Below are positions 1 to 57,610 of a stretch of 64,000 nucleotides of DNA, in pieces; the first letter of the stretch is position 1; the number at the start of each line of letters is the position of its first letter. The stretch spans positions 9,122,303 through 9,186,302 of the forward strand of contig NC_092581.1 in the NCBI RefSeq assembly GCF_037975245.1, written 5' to 3'. The notes below the pieces were generated by a model. The model saw only the letters and a program-made list of their open reading frames with translations, had not been told where the DNA came from and ran no database searches. This DNA comes from Apostichopus japonicus. Its lineage: Eukaryota; Echinodermata; Holothuroidea; Aspidochirotida; Stichopodidae. Made by a program: the position numbers and the translations under genes.

Positions 1-330
1 ATTAAAAATTATTTTTGAATTTAATTTTTAATCGGAGAGAGACATAGAGAGTGTAGGCTGTAGTAACAGGAATGATGCATGAAACCGATATATTAACAAT
101 CATCAAAGTTATAATTATTCAATCTTATGAATTCTAAATAGTTGGTTAAAGTAATAAGTATGATGCATGAAACCGACATATTAACAATCATCAAAGTTGT
201 AATTAGTGAATATTATGAATTCTAAATAGTAGGCCATAGTAATAATAATGATGCATGAAACCGACATATTAACAATCATCAAAGTTATAATTATTTTTTA
301 ACTCAATCATTTAAAAAAAGTTATTTTGAA
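1..330. repeat. 88-89-bp tandem repeat, three copies, inside a flanking direct repeat
   Basis: The string gatgcatgaaaccga begins near 73, 162 and 250, giving a period of 88-89 bp over three copies. Text from the first 60 bases (attatttttgaattt ... gagacatagagagtg) recurs at about 300-370, so the block is also flanked by a direct repeat. No coding content is visible. Confidence 0.85.
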
Positions 331-1840
331 TTTAAGTTTTAGTCAGAGAAAGAGACAGACATAGAGAGTGGAGGGGGGAGGGGGGGGGGGGTAAAGGAGA
401 GGTGATGAGAGAAACATTGCATTCCACTATATGAACAGCAGCAACCATCCATGGTAATGGTTACTAATTAAACCTAAATTTGTGTAGTATTTGTTAGGCA
501 AACAGGTGGTATATTATAGTCTTAACCAATAAGATAAAATGAAATGTGTAATAAACTACAAATGATTGTAAATGAAGAAAAACAAAAAAACATTTTAACA
601 TTCAATTCTTGAGACAAGAATGTTTGAAGTAAGTACTAAAAGGCTTACTGACATAAGTGAAATCGGTATACAGCTGCATCCATCTGTTCGTCAGATACCT
701 CTATGTGAATACTACACGGGTTGATTGAAGTTACACCAGGTGTTTTCAAGTTTGTAAATAAATCATCTGTATTGTTCCATCATTTACGGTCCCAATAGTT
801 TAGTATTTTTACTGTTAGCAACATCGTATTAGGTGAGACTCATTGCGCGAACATACACCACCAACACAATAGATATTTAGATATAACAGCAGCTATTTAG
901 ATCTTTCGTTCAGTGAGTTTAAACATTCACTGATCAGTGATTAACAATTTACACGAGGTTCTCCAATTGCAGTGTGGTTTTAAGTGCTCTCAAATTTCCC
1001 ACCACACATATACTACAAACAATTTAACATATATTACCAAGCGTTATATTTATTATTAATTCTAGTGAATTCAATGAAATGGCAACCGAATATCTCTTCT
1101 CCCTACCTTTCGGAAAATCATTTACTTGGCGGATTAAAACCATCGTAGTATAGACTAAAATTAAAACACTGTGTCAAGTGTGCCCTCCTATCGATGTTTT
1201 GCCCATGAAAGATCATCATCTATGTCCCCATTAAATTTGAATGATGTGACCACCTCAACCTGCCACCACCACCAGCTCACATCCTCGCCACACACATACA
1301 AACGACCCCCCCCCCCCCCATTCACATATACACACCAAAACTTTTTTCTATTGGATTAGCTATACAAGCGATGTCATTTACCTTTCTTCTACAACTCTCT
1401 ATCTATACAACCCATGACTATTGGTCGCTGTTATTTGATAATTGGTGACAGGAATTTCTTTTGTCCCATATCGCCACTTGTCAGGCTTAGACATGGACAC
1501 ACACAGAGACCCCCTCCCTTCCCTCAAGCACACACACATACACACAGATTCACCGTTCATTATCTGTCTTAAGAAACACTTGTTGCATACTAGTAATACC
1601 TTTTTTGCTTTTATGTAAAACTGTGTGGTTTTCTACTTGACAAATTAATATGCCTGATGTATGTTTGTTTCAATGTGACGTGGATAATGTTTTTCATTTT
1701 TATTGCTTGATCTGCATTGATAAATCAGTAGAATAATTTATTAATTATAATTATTTTTAGACATTTCTCCTTCCAATTTCTTGGTACCGACTCTTTATCC
1801 CTTTTTCGGATTCCACTTTTGATCTATTATTGGTCTACAG
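331..1840. other. 5' flank of the micro-exon gene; no gene seen
   Basis: No convincing ORF is present. There is a G-rich run near 365-392, a poly-C run near 1306-1319 and short CA-rich patches near 1500-1545. The promoter of the downstream gene may lie here, but I see no diagnostic core element. The pyrimidine-rich stretch ending in tctacag at 1840 could be a 3' splice site for a 5'-UTR exon starting at 1841. Confidence 0.4.
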
Positions 1841-1868
1841 GTCGACATACTTTTCGACAAAACCAATC

Positions 1869-47903
<46,035 letters not shown>

Positions 47904-49427
47904 GTAAGTTTATCGTATTCTGTATTCTTTATTCACAAAGCTCTTTGCGGGAGCTTCGATCACTGATATTTATTTTGTAAAAGCCAAACTAGACTAGATT
48001 TAGCAGGATATTGTTAAAATAAAAGTCATAACGTTAGGGCATTTGCCACATTTCCGTCACAATACATTCATTGACACTGTCAGCGGTTGTAAAGATGATT
48101 TCTTTAGAGCATGCAAACAGAAATCTGATCCCACCCATCCTATTGTATATCAGACCTTGTAACAGTGTTTTAATGACTCGTTTTGGGGAACAATTATGCC
48201 AAATCTGATCTATTTTCTACTTCGTTAATATGTTTACTCTCCATCTGGCTGTTGTTGCGGAAATTTGGTCAATAAAACCTCCAGCCCGTTGGAACGTCTT
48301 CAAAACATTTTGCCTCCACATGGGCAGTTTCCATGCCCTATTTTTGCCAAAGTTACTTTGCTTAAAGATCTGTTTTATTGGTACGCTATAGCTAGGGAAG
48401 TTGTGTGAATACGTATGATAGCTTGCTGTAGTTGGAGTCTATACAGCATACCTTTAAGTCAAATAGGAAATGATTGGATGAGGATTCGAGCTGCAATGGG
48501 TGTTATTATTATCTTTGTTTTTATTATTATTGTTATTATTTTGGGGGAGATGGGCACAAGGAATGAATGTAAATTGTATACGAGGACTCACAGACGGAGG
48601 TTAGCAGGGTAACATAGAAGGAATATACGAATTTGCAAGCGAATAATATACTCTGATTTTTGTTTGCTTATATTTGTTACTATCTATGCTTAAATTGTTT
48701 TTCTAATTAGTAGAATTACTGTTTTCAACAGAGTAAAACATCTACTGACTTATTTCGTTTTGCCTTCCCCACTCATCCTGACCCTCCGACATCGCACTCT
48801 CGTTTAGTGTTAGTTGAGCATAAATTTTCGTAATCAGTGCAACTTTTGTTTTATACCTTTCACTTTAGACGATTAGATGTGACTGACCATACAGCCTGCT
48901 TGACTCTGAATTACAATTACTAGTGTAAACAGCATCGAATCGGAACTTGGATTTAACTTTCAATTATCGACATTATTATAATATAGTTATTTAGTATGGA
49001 AATAGTACATAGCGGAGTTATTGTGAATTAAATGGGATAAGGGTAAGGGTGGGGGTGGAGCAGGAGATAGTGATGGTTATAGGGTTAAATGTAAATATGA
49101 AACGGGTGTAATTGTGATTAAGATTAAGATTGAGATTGAGATTGAGATTGAGATTGAGATTGAGATTGAGATTGAGAATGATTAATGGTTCATGGTTAAT
49201 GGTAAATGGTTACTGGTTACTGATTACTGATTACTGGTTACTGGTTTATGCTTAATGGTTGATGATTTATTATTAATGATTACTGATTAATGATCAATGT
49301 TTATGATTAATGATAAATGATTAATGATTAATGATTGATGATTAATGATTAATGATTGATGATTAATGATTATTGATTAATGATTATTGAATAATGATTA
49401 ATGATTAATGGTTAATGATTAATGATT

Positions 49428-49458
<31 letters not shown>

Positions 49459-51368
49459 GATTAATGTTTAATGATTAATGGTTATTGGTTAATGATTAAT
49501 GATTTTTTTCATTTTTACCGTAGTTATTTGTGTTATTTCTTTAGTCTAATAAACTAGGCATCATAAATAACAATTAATGTCTTCTTTTGTTTTTTTATAA
49601 ACGTTTCTTTTGGATACAAGAAATTGCACAAACTTGGTTATTCCAAACGTCTGGCACAGGCTGAGTAAGTCACATTATAAACTTGCGGTAGGGGGAACGA
49701 GTTTTACTAGAGGAGGGGAGAATCCTTCGGCGTAATAGTTTGCACCGAAAAATGTGAAATGTGCCTATTGCCTATAGCATAAGTGGATATATTCCTTCAA
49801 AATGTAGACTCCAAGCATCGCGAAACTGAAGAGCCGAAGAGCTATTAATGATACGCAATATTGTGAAATATTGATGATACACACTCTTGTTTAAGTCGTA
49901 AGAAGGATTCGTGTTCCGTCGTTCTGTGACATGGTACATGGGTAAGTACAAATTAAGTTACTTTACTGTTAGAGTGTACATCAACTTATTTATATTATGT
50001 TAACTTGTAAAATATCAGTATGTTTTCCTTTTCTTCTCTTCATAATTCTGTATTTATAGATTTCTTGTAGCTCATTATAGTGAAAAGTCAACAAACCGGA
50101 AGAAATTAACTTACGTTTTAGGGCCAGAGGCTATGGTAAATATGAATGATCTGCAGAACAGATTAGATATTAATGATGTAGTCTGGGGTAAACATTAAAG
50201 ATACTCATACAGAGGTAACAATGAAAGACACATTTCCTGTAATAATTGATGATACATAGGCTAGAGTAAACATTATCGCTTCAGTATGGGATAAATATTG
50301 ATGAAAAACGGACTAGGGAAAATATTAATGATATAGCCGAGGTTAACATTCATGTTACGCAGCCTTGAGTGAATATTAATAATGCACAAGTTGGATTAAT
50401 ATCACTTATAAAAAGCTACACGTTTATATAACAATGATAAAACAAATACAAATAATTAATGTAGGCGATGCACCTCAATGGAAACTATTCCAAATTTAAT
50501 TTATATACATTTATATACATTTTTTTAATTACTACTTGAATTGTCATTAGTTGAGATCTCTGAGCTAATTAGAGGCTTGGCGATATCTGAAATAATTATT
50601 CAAAATATCTGAACCAAACGTCCACATATCTTTAAATTAATTCCAGATATCTGAAACTGAATTATCAGCTTGCACATAATTTATAGGCATGCAACCCTTG
50701 TGTTTTAGAGCAAAAGCTAGTACCCAGTATGGTCTAACGATGGATTAGGGTAAAGGTAAAAATTATACTTTACCAAGGGTTTTTCCATAAATATTTGTCA
50801 TATATGCCAAGAGAAATTTAATTTCCTAAAGAAAAGCGCATGATGCAATTTAGAATAACAACTTCAGCATCATGGTGTTTTCAAATGGAGCTATTCTATA
50901 GAAAATGGGATACTAATAGGTGCACGATATTTAAATTGGGTGTGGGACATGGTTCAGTTTAAACAATCAGTGTGGGAAGAATTGGACCAATACTCCAGGT
51001 CTCTTTCCCTTTTCAGCCTCATTAAAAGAAAATCAGAGTATTCATGAGCACATCCTTATTCTTAGACCTAATTATAGACCGACTTTATAGCCTAAAGACG
51101 ACTCGGAATGCACTGTTCGCTTTTTAAATGTCAGATATAATTTATCTGGGGGAGGACTCGACGCACCTTACATGGGTCACCGACCCCAGTGCCTAGAACC
51201 TCCTTCTTGACATAATTCCCTTCTGACATTCCATAAAGTTTCAATTCCTTTCTTAAATCACTCTGGATAAATTTTGAAATCAAGTGTACGCCGTTGGTAT
51301 AAACAGGGAGCTGCTACTGGAGTTGTAGCTCCCTGGTATAAAGCACCCTAACTTCTTGGTAGGTTTTT
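47904..51368 (+). other. Downstream region; terminal exon not resolved
   Basis: Three acceptors lead into an early stop in phase 1 and could start a last exon: before 48871 (cctttcactttag, then D-D-stop), before 50061 (tgtatttatag, then D-F-L-stop) and before 51018 (ctctttcccttttcag, then 24 codons from ASLKEN to a TAG). None is followed by an obvious AATAAA. An inverted repeat (cagggagct / agctccctg) lies at 51306-51336. Confidence 0.3.
49115..49505. repeat. (GAGATT)n hexamer run followed by a TTAATGA heptamer minisatellite
   Basis: About nine copies of gagatt (to about 49175) pass into some 45 degenerate copies of a heptamer related to gattaat / ggttaat, with variants (gattact, gatgaat) clustered in runs. 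Confidence 0.9.
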
Positions 51369-51808
51369 ATGGAACGCCAAAAGGGCAATGTATTTTGTCG
51401 TCTCCGTCGAGTTTGTCCACTTCGATGTTGTTGTCTCGATCGAGTTTGTTGCCTCGATCGAGTTTGTTGCCTCGATCGAGTTTGTTGCCTCGATCGAGTT
51501 TGTTGCCTCGATCGAGTTTGTTGCCTCGATCGAGTTTGTTGCCTCGATCGAGTTTGTTGCCTCGATCGAGTTTGTTGCCTCGATCGAGTTTGTTGCCTCG
51601 ATCGAGTTTGTTGCCTCGATCGAGTTCGTTGCCTCGATCGAGTTTGTTGCCTCGATCGAGTTTGTTGCCTCGATCGAGTTTGTTGCCTCGATCGAGTTTG
51701 TTGCCTCGATCGAGTTTGTTGCCTCGATCGAGTTTGTTGCCTCGATCGAGTTTGTTGCCTCGATCGAGTTTGTTGCCTCGATCGAGTTTGTTGCCTCGAT
51801 CGAGTTTG
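51369..51808 (+). repeat. 18-bp tandem array A, forward (about 21 copies)
   Basis: Units are nearly identical; each contains the 10-bp palindrome ctcgatcgag. Because 18 is divisible by 3, all frames stay open (SIEFVA, LPRSSL, CCLDRV repeats). These are repeat artefacts, not a protein. Confidence 0.95.
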
Positions 51809-52422
51809 TGCTATTCAATAATTGAATGTACAATGCACGTACGCTATGCTACTATGCTACTGCTACACAAAAAAAAGCGCGAATCGGCGTCGTCATATCT
51901 CGCGCAACTGGTATACACAACATAAATAGGCTACATGTATTTTGTCGAGGTTTATGTCGAAACTAAAGTTAGAAAATTGAAAGGGGTGTAGGTGGTTTTA
52001 CACTATCTAACGCAACATAGTCGCCAAGAACCTGAAGTATTTTTAAGGTAGGGCCCGAGGAACTTGAACTTATAGCATCCTCCTATTGGTGAAACATAAT
52101 TGCACCTATTAGGTGAATTGAGTGTACTGTTAATAGTAGGAAAGACTAGCGTAGGTTCTTATGACCAACTTGACCGGTTTCTGCTCTCAAACTTTATAGG
52201 AGGAGCTTCATCAGTAGTAACCTTTGAATATTTTACATTCGGTCTGGGCGTCTCGTTCTCAAAATGCATCTATTTTCTGTGTACGAGTTTTTATGGACTC
52301 ATAGTGTAACTATAAGAGCATCTAAAAAAGCTTTGTGTAAACCTTGAGAGTCAGCTGATTCTTCGTTAGTACGAAACCTTGAGTTAACAAGTAAATCTTT
52401 GAGATTTTGGGCCCTTTTGTAG

Positions 52423-53030
52423 GGGTGTTACTAAAACGAATGACAATTGCGTTACACATAACGAATGACAATATGTTGTACACACTAAAAAATTGCGTTG
52501 ACGAAAACGAATGACAGTAATGACAGCACAGACATTTGCTTCAACCGGATATCACAGTTCAGACTTCGTGGGTATCTAGATCTAGTAAAGTACGGGCAAA
52601 ATAAAAACGCACCTTATAGTAAGCGAAATTGTAAGTCTGATTTTTAAAAGTAAATTTAACGTCATTTTTCCGATATTAATTGTTAGAAACTAACAATTAT
52701 AATCTTGAAACGGCTTCAGTTATCTTTCTGTATAAATCTACAGAGGTAAAAAGCACAGCACTCAAGCGCATTCTCACACAAAAACTTTCCCTGTGGTTAG
52801 TATCCGTAAATTACACCAAAACCCTGCAACCACGTAACATGCGATTTTCCTCAAATCATTTTCGCGCAGAAAACCAATAACCGGATTTACTCCACTCCGT
52901 TAATCATATCTTTTCTCAACACTGTCCTTCGTTGTCATTCGTTGTCATTCGCTGTCATTCGCAAATGATAATTAACCCTGTACAAAGTCAATTGTCATTC
53001 TGTCATTCGCTGTCATTCGTTTTAGTTTGT
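52423..53030. mobile_element. Inverted-repeat element, 608 bp, with an 11-bp target duplication
   Basis: Ends are gggtgttactaaaacgaatg and the reverse complement of cattcgttttagtttgt (shared core actaaaacgaatgaca). The flanks are cccttttgtag at 52412-52422 and 53031-53041. Sub-terminal aacgaatgac motifs repeat inward on both sides. The duplication length is nearest to Mutator-like elements (9-11 bp). It sits between the two forward 18-bp arrays. Confidence 0.82.
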
Positions 53031-53319
53031 CCCTTTTGTAGGCTAGAATCGGTTCTTTTGGAAACAGTTTGGATAATTCCGCGTGTTGCGAGATTAAGTG
53101 CCAATGTTTTACAAAAGTGTTTTTTTTTAAATGCGTTTTGTAAACCTTCCTTGCCTTTTTTGTATGATGAAGCGGATTCTCATTTTTCTTTTTAGGTCTT
53201 TCAATGACTTGAGAAGATTACTTCGTTTAGGTTTTTCTGGAATTGCTATGAATTTCAGACCTTTTCTCGGCGCAATAAACTCTATATTGGACATGTTTCT
53301 GTCTGATAGGTTCTTTACT

Positions 53320-53714
53320 ATGGAACGCCAAAAGCGCAACGCATTTCGTTGCCTCGATCGATTTCGCCTCCTTCTATTTCGTTGCCTCCTTTTATTTCGT
53401 TTCCTCCTTCTATTTCGTTGCTTCGTTCTATATCGTTGTCTCATTCTATTTTGCTGCCTCGTTCTATTTCGTTGTTTCCTTTGATTTCATTGTCTCCTTC
53501 TATTTCGTTGCCTCGTTCTAATTCATTGTCTCCTTCGATTTCGCTTCTTCGTTCTATTTCGTTGCCTCCTTTGGTTTTGTTGCCTCCTTTGGTTTTGTTG
53601 CCTCGTTTGATATCGTTGCCTCCTTTTATTTCGTCGCCTCCTTCTAATTCGTTGTCTCCTTTGATTTCGTTGCCTCCTTTGATTTCGTTGCCTCGTTCTA
53701 TTATCTACTATCGG
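53320..53714 (+). repeat. 18-bp tandem array B, forward (diverged)
   Basis: It starts with the same head (atggaacgccaaaagcgcaa) and continues as degenerate units such as cgttgcctcgttctattt and cgttgcctcctttgattt. The second half of each unit differs from array A. Confidence 0.9.
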
Positions 53715-54480
53715 TAACAAAAATTATTTCTTGACCAAAAGTGGCCTTAAAGTTTTAACCCCGATACGGACATCTCTAAACGCGCTGTGCGTTATGTGTA
53801 ATGATCCAAAAGATGATTTTTTCCCCCCTTCAAAATCGATTAATTTTAGTTATGGAGCCTACTGGCATGTCCGGTTAGCACCACATTAAAGTAGAAAGGT
53901 TCCTCTTTCACGTGGTATACCTCTACTATCGGTAACAAAAATGATTTCTTGACCAAAAGTGGCCTTAAAGTTTTAACCCCGATACGGACATCTCTAAACG
54001 CGCTGTATATACATAATGTGTAATGATCAGAAAAATGTAGGCTCCATAACTAAGGTTAATCGATTTTGAAGAAAAAAAAATTAAACAGTTTTCTGATCAT
54101 TATACATTACGTATATACAGCGCGTTTAAAGATGTCCGTATCGGGGTTAAAACTTTGAGGCCACTTTTGGTCAAAAAATCATTTTTAATTACCGATAGTA
54201 GAGATATACCACGTGAAAGATGAACCTGTCTACTTTAATGTGGTGCTAACCGGACATCTCAATAGGCTCCATAACTCAACTTAATCGATTTTGAAGAATA
54301 AAAAAATTAATCAATATTTTAAAACTTTTAGGCCACTTTTTGTAAAAAAAATCGGCTTTGTTACCAATAGTAGGTATAACACGTGAAAGAAGAAATTTTA
54401 TTCTTTGATGTGATGCTAACCGAACCTCCTAACTAGGTCGATAACTCAAATTAATGGATTTTGGAATAATAATACGTTTG
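53715..54480. repeat. Central palindrome of the foldback element
   Basis: A block (ctatcggtaacaaaaatnat ... gatacggacatctctaaacg) occurs twice in direct orientation (about 53707 and 53923) and then inverted (tttaaagatgtccgtatcgg near 54125, through ccgatagtagag near 54192). Further diverged arms reach 54480. The centre lies near 54040. Confidence 0.85.
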
Positions 54481-55255
54481 GATCATAACACATTACCGCG
54501 CGTTTCCAGCTAATTTTCCCATTTGCATCCCACTCCTGTTAGGATCGAAAGGTTTGTAGCCATCGAATTTCAATAAATCAAAGTGTTACTGGCTGTTTTT
54601 TCATACCACGTGCAAGAGGAATAACTTAACATCGTCATTGTACCTCTGTTGACTGTTGCATATTCTCATAAATTAATTGTTTAGACATTTGAAGAAAAAA
54701 AAAGAAAAAAATGGTATAAAAATTGTCGCAATTTACGCCTTTCTCCACAAGATTTGGTAGGATCACAAGTTTCAGTTCAATATGGATGCAGAAATCGTCC
54801 ACCATTTAATTCCAAAATTATAACACATGAAAGAGCAACATCTTCTCTCTCATATGGTGCAATTATTGGCATTTTACAGTATTCATAGCGTTAATTATAT
54901 TATCGCTTTAAAACAGGTACGAACAAGTAACAGTCTTGTTATTGTCCGCTAATTTAGGCTGCCCTTAGTGGCTGCTGGGGATCCACTTTTCCGCCACATC
55001 GTACCCAGCGCTCGTCACAGTGTACAAACATATGTGGCCAACGGCGTGTAACGTTGATTTATACACTATTGGCTGCCGTTAGTGGCTGCTCTTAGTGGCT
55101 GCTACGTTCAAACAGGTGCTAGGCTGCTCAGTACGTGCTAGGCACTGTGATCGACCAGGTAACGTTCGCGTTAACCGGCCCGTCGTGACCGAAGGAGAAA
55201 AAAGCTCCGCCCACCAATGCATGCCTGCAATACCTAATTAACATAACCAGGCGAA

Positions 55256-55440
55256 TTCAATCGAGGCAACGAAATCGAACGAGGCAACGAAATAGAAGGA
55301 GGCAACGAAATAGAAGGAAGCAACGAAATAAAAGGAGGAAACGAAATAAAAGGAGGCAACGAAATAAAAGGAGGCAACGAAATAGAAGGAGGCGAAATCG
55401 ATCGAGGCAACGAAATGCGTTGCGCTTTTGGCGTTCCATA
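55256..55440 (-). repeat. 18-bp array B, inverted
   Basis: Reverse complement of the 53.3-kb array: units like gaggcaacgaaatagaag, ending in the inverted head gcgcttttggcgttccat. Confidence 0.92.
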
Positions 55441-55481
55441 CTTTACGAACTTTTTAAGTGTTTCTGCTTCTTTTCGAAGAG

Positions 55482-55817
55482 GCAACAAACTCGATCGAGG
55501 CAACAAACTCGATCGAGGCAACAAACTCGATCGAGGCACAAACTCGATCGAGGCAACAAACTCGATCGAGACAACAAACTCGATCGAGGCAACAAACTCG
55601 ATCGAGGCAACAAACTCGATCGAGGCAACAAACTCGATCGAGGCAACAAACTCGATCGAGGCAACAAACTCGATCGAGGCAACAAACTCGATCGAGGCAA
55701 CAAACTCGATCGAGACAACAAACTCGATCGAGACAACAAACTCGATCGAGACAACAACATCGAAGTGGACAAACTCGACGGAGACGACAAAATACATTGC
55801 CCTTTTGGCGTTCCATA
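55482..55817 (-). repeat. 18-bp array A, inverted (about 16 copies)
   Basis: Reverse complement of the 51.4-kb array (aaactcgatcgaggcaac), with several units carrying gagacaac in place of gaggcaac. Only about 40 bp separate it from inverted array B, against about 1.5 kb on the left side, part of which is the 608-bp insertion. Confidence 0.95.
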
Positions 55818-57610
55818 GGAAGGGAGATGATTGTGGGTTCAATATTATTTGGCCATGTTGCGTTTTCAACTCACGTAAGACAGTGCTCCCCTACTTAGGC
55901 CGTAAAGTATATGCACTTACCAATCACCCTTCCCCCTCCTTCCTCTTCCAGATTCCATCCGATTCTGGTCTTTGCTGGGGTTGCAGCTACGGGTGTGTGT
56001 GGGTGTGTGTTTACGTGTACGTCTGTAGCACTTGCTTTGGTCCGCGACAACTCACCAACGGAATGATGGATATTTGTCATACTGGCTGTGTAGATGTATT
56101 ATGGTAGGTGAGCCCTATTGCTTTTCGCCCTGATCTTATCAATAATAATGAGGTTATGGGGTCAAACGTAAAAATATTTACAAACTTGGTATTCAGTTGT
56201 TGACCAATACCTGGTACATGTAGGCCTAAATGCATTGGGAACATATGGGCCCCAAATTTCCCGGCCCGTTTTTTAGCCGGGTGGACCCATATTTTATTTC
56301 TAACTCAAATGCATTAAGGGACACATTCTTTGGTCCCCAATTTTTGGGGCCCAATACTTTTAATAATTTTGTCAAGTCCATTCCATTAAATTGCGTAATG
56401 ACATACAATACTTTAACATTCCACTAAGCAAGGAACCATATAGTGCCCGTTGGGCTTTTTTGAAAATAAAGCCTTCTAGTTGGCTTCTCTTTTTGTAGTA
56501 CAGCAGTGTTACGACCCGAGGTTAACATCAGATACTTTTTCAATAGGATTAATGAGTTGAGCCTGCATCGCATAAAGTTATCAAATTCACTTTGTTAGTT
56601 AAGTGAGGAAGGACTCTAGATGGCAGTACAATACATCGCAAGACCATCACAAGACCATAAAAGACATCAGAGGACTTTGGAAGACCTTAGATGACACTAG
56701 AATACATCAGAAGACTCGGAAGGCATAATTGGACCATATGATACGTCAGAAGGCCCAAGTAGATCTCAAGAGATATCAGTATAATTAAGACGACATCACA
56801 GTCTTTAGCCAAAGGCCCTTATTGCAAAATTTAGCATTCCTCAATATTTCAGAACGAATTTTGGGTGCAGAATCTCGGAGTCTCCGAAGGTACTTCCGCA
56901 AACTTACTTGCACTTAAATCTGGCCTGTTCTGACACCTTTGAAAGTGTTGGCTTTGTTTGCTTTATTCAGTTTTCAAGTGAAAAAGTTCGAAATTTTCTT
57001 TGCGTGATTACTTTCTAATACCAGTCTCTAATACCACTGGAATGTTTCTGTAAATTATCTTCGTGGAAAGTACTTAGTTCCATAACTAAGTTAAATCTTT
57101 GTTGTTTATTGGGGGGGGGGGGGGGGTCTTTACGACAGTTATATGATGGTCTAGCAAGATCCGGCTCATTGTAATGTATCCGTTGATCTATATGTAGACA
57201 ACACTGGTACACCCACACAATAGATCAAAATATAAGGGCAATGTATAGGAAAAGTTACTGCTGACTGAAATTTCCAAACACCGCCCACACATCCTTTCGA
57301 AATTCTTTAGTTTCAAGTTTCAAACGTAAACATGCACAGGCGAAGACGAATGCTTATACTGGGATACGATGCAATCTTTACCTTTTAGGGCATAACACGT
57401 CCAAGGTTTTTTCAAGTTTATTGTACAGGATTTGTTTAATTTTCAATGAAATTCAAATTTAATTTCCGAATAGTCTATTATTAGAAGTCTTATCCTATAT
57501 GTCCAACACAGCACAAAACACGCACTACATGACCGCACCTTCATTAAATCACAGTGTGTAAACAAAATACAAGTTGTAACATTTAATTGCGAGAGAAAGT
57601 TGTTATGTAT
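55818..57610. other. No gene seen
   Basis: Contains a GT-rich patch near 55992-56025, a self-complementary patch near 56240-56350 (gggccccaaatttcc / ttttggggcccaat) and a G run at 57107-57126. Short ORFs only. Confidence 0.4.

Larger units (their letters stand above)
51369..55817. mobile_element. Foldback-type element with arms made of an 18-bp tandem repeat
   Basis: The left arm starts atggaacgccaaaagggcaa at 51369 and runs into about 21 copies of an 18-bp unit (gttgcctcgatcgagttt). The right arm is its reverse complement (about 16 copies) and ends at 55817 with the inverted head. A second pair of related arrays (53320-53714 and 55256-55440) uses a variant unit (cgttgcctccttctattt). The core is a palindrome near 53.7-54.5 kb. 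Drosophila FB elements and sea-urchin TU elements have this design: long inverted arms of short direct repeats. Alternatively these are dispersed 18-bp satellites rearranged by inversion. No transposase is seen. Confidence 0.65.

Noticed and set aside
49660-49664. 5-nt core between cacag and gtaagt
   Set aside because: Length is not a multiple of 3 and phase 1 meets TGA at once.
49900-49941. 36-nt open segment before GTAAGT at 49942
   Set aside because: The upstream AG lacks a pyrimidine tract, so it is probably chance.
51348-51925. Open frames with SIEFVA, NSIEAT, LPRSSL or CCLDRV repeats (also at 55234-56107)
   Set aside because: Products of an 18-bp tandem repeat that is open in all frames on both strands; no start context, splice sites or flanking coding text.
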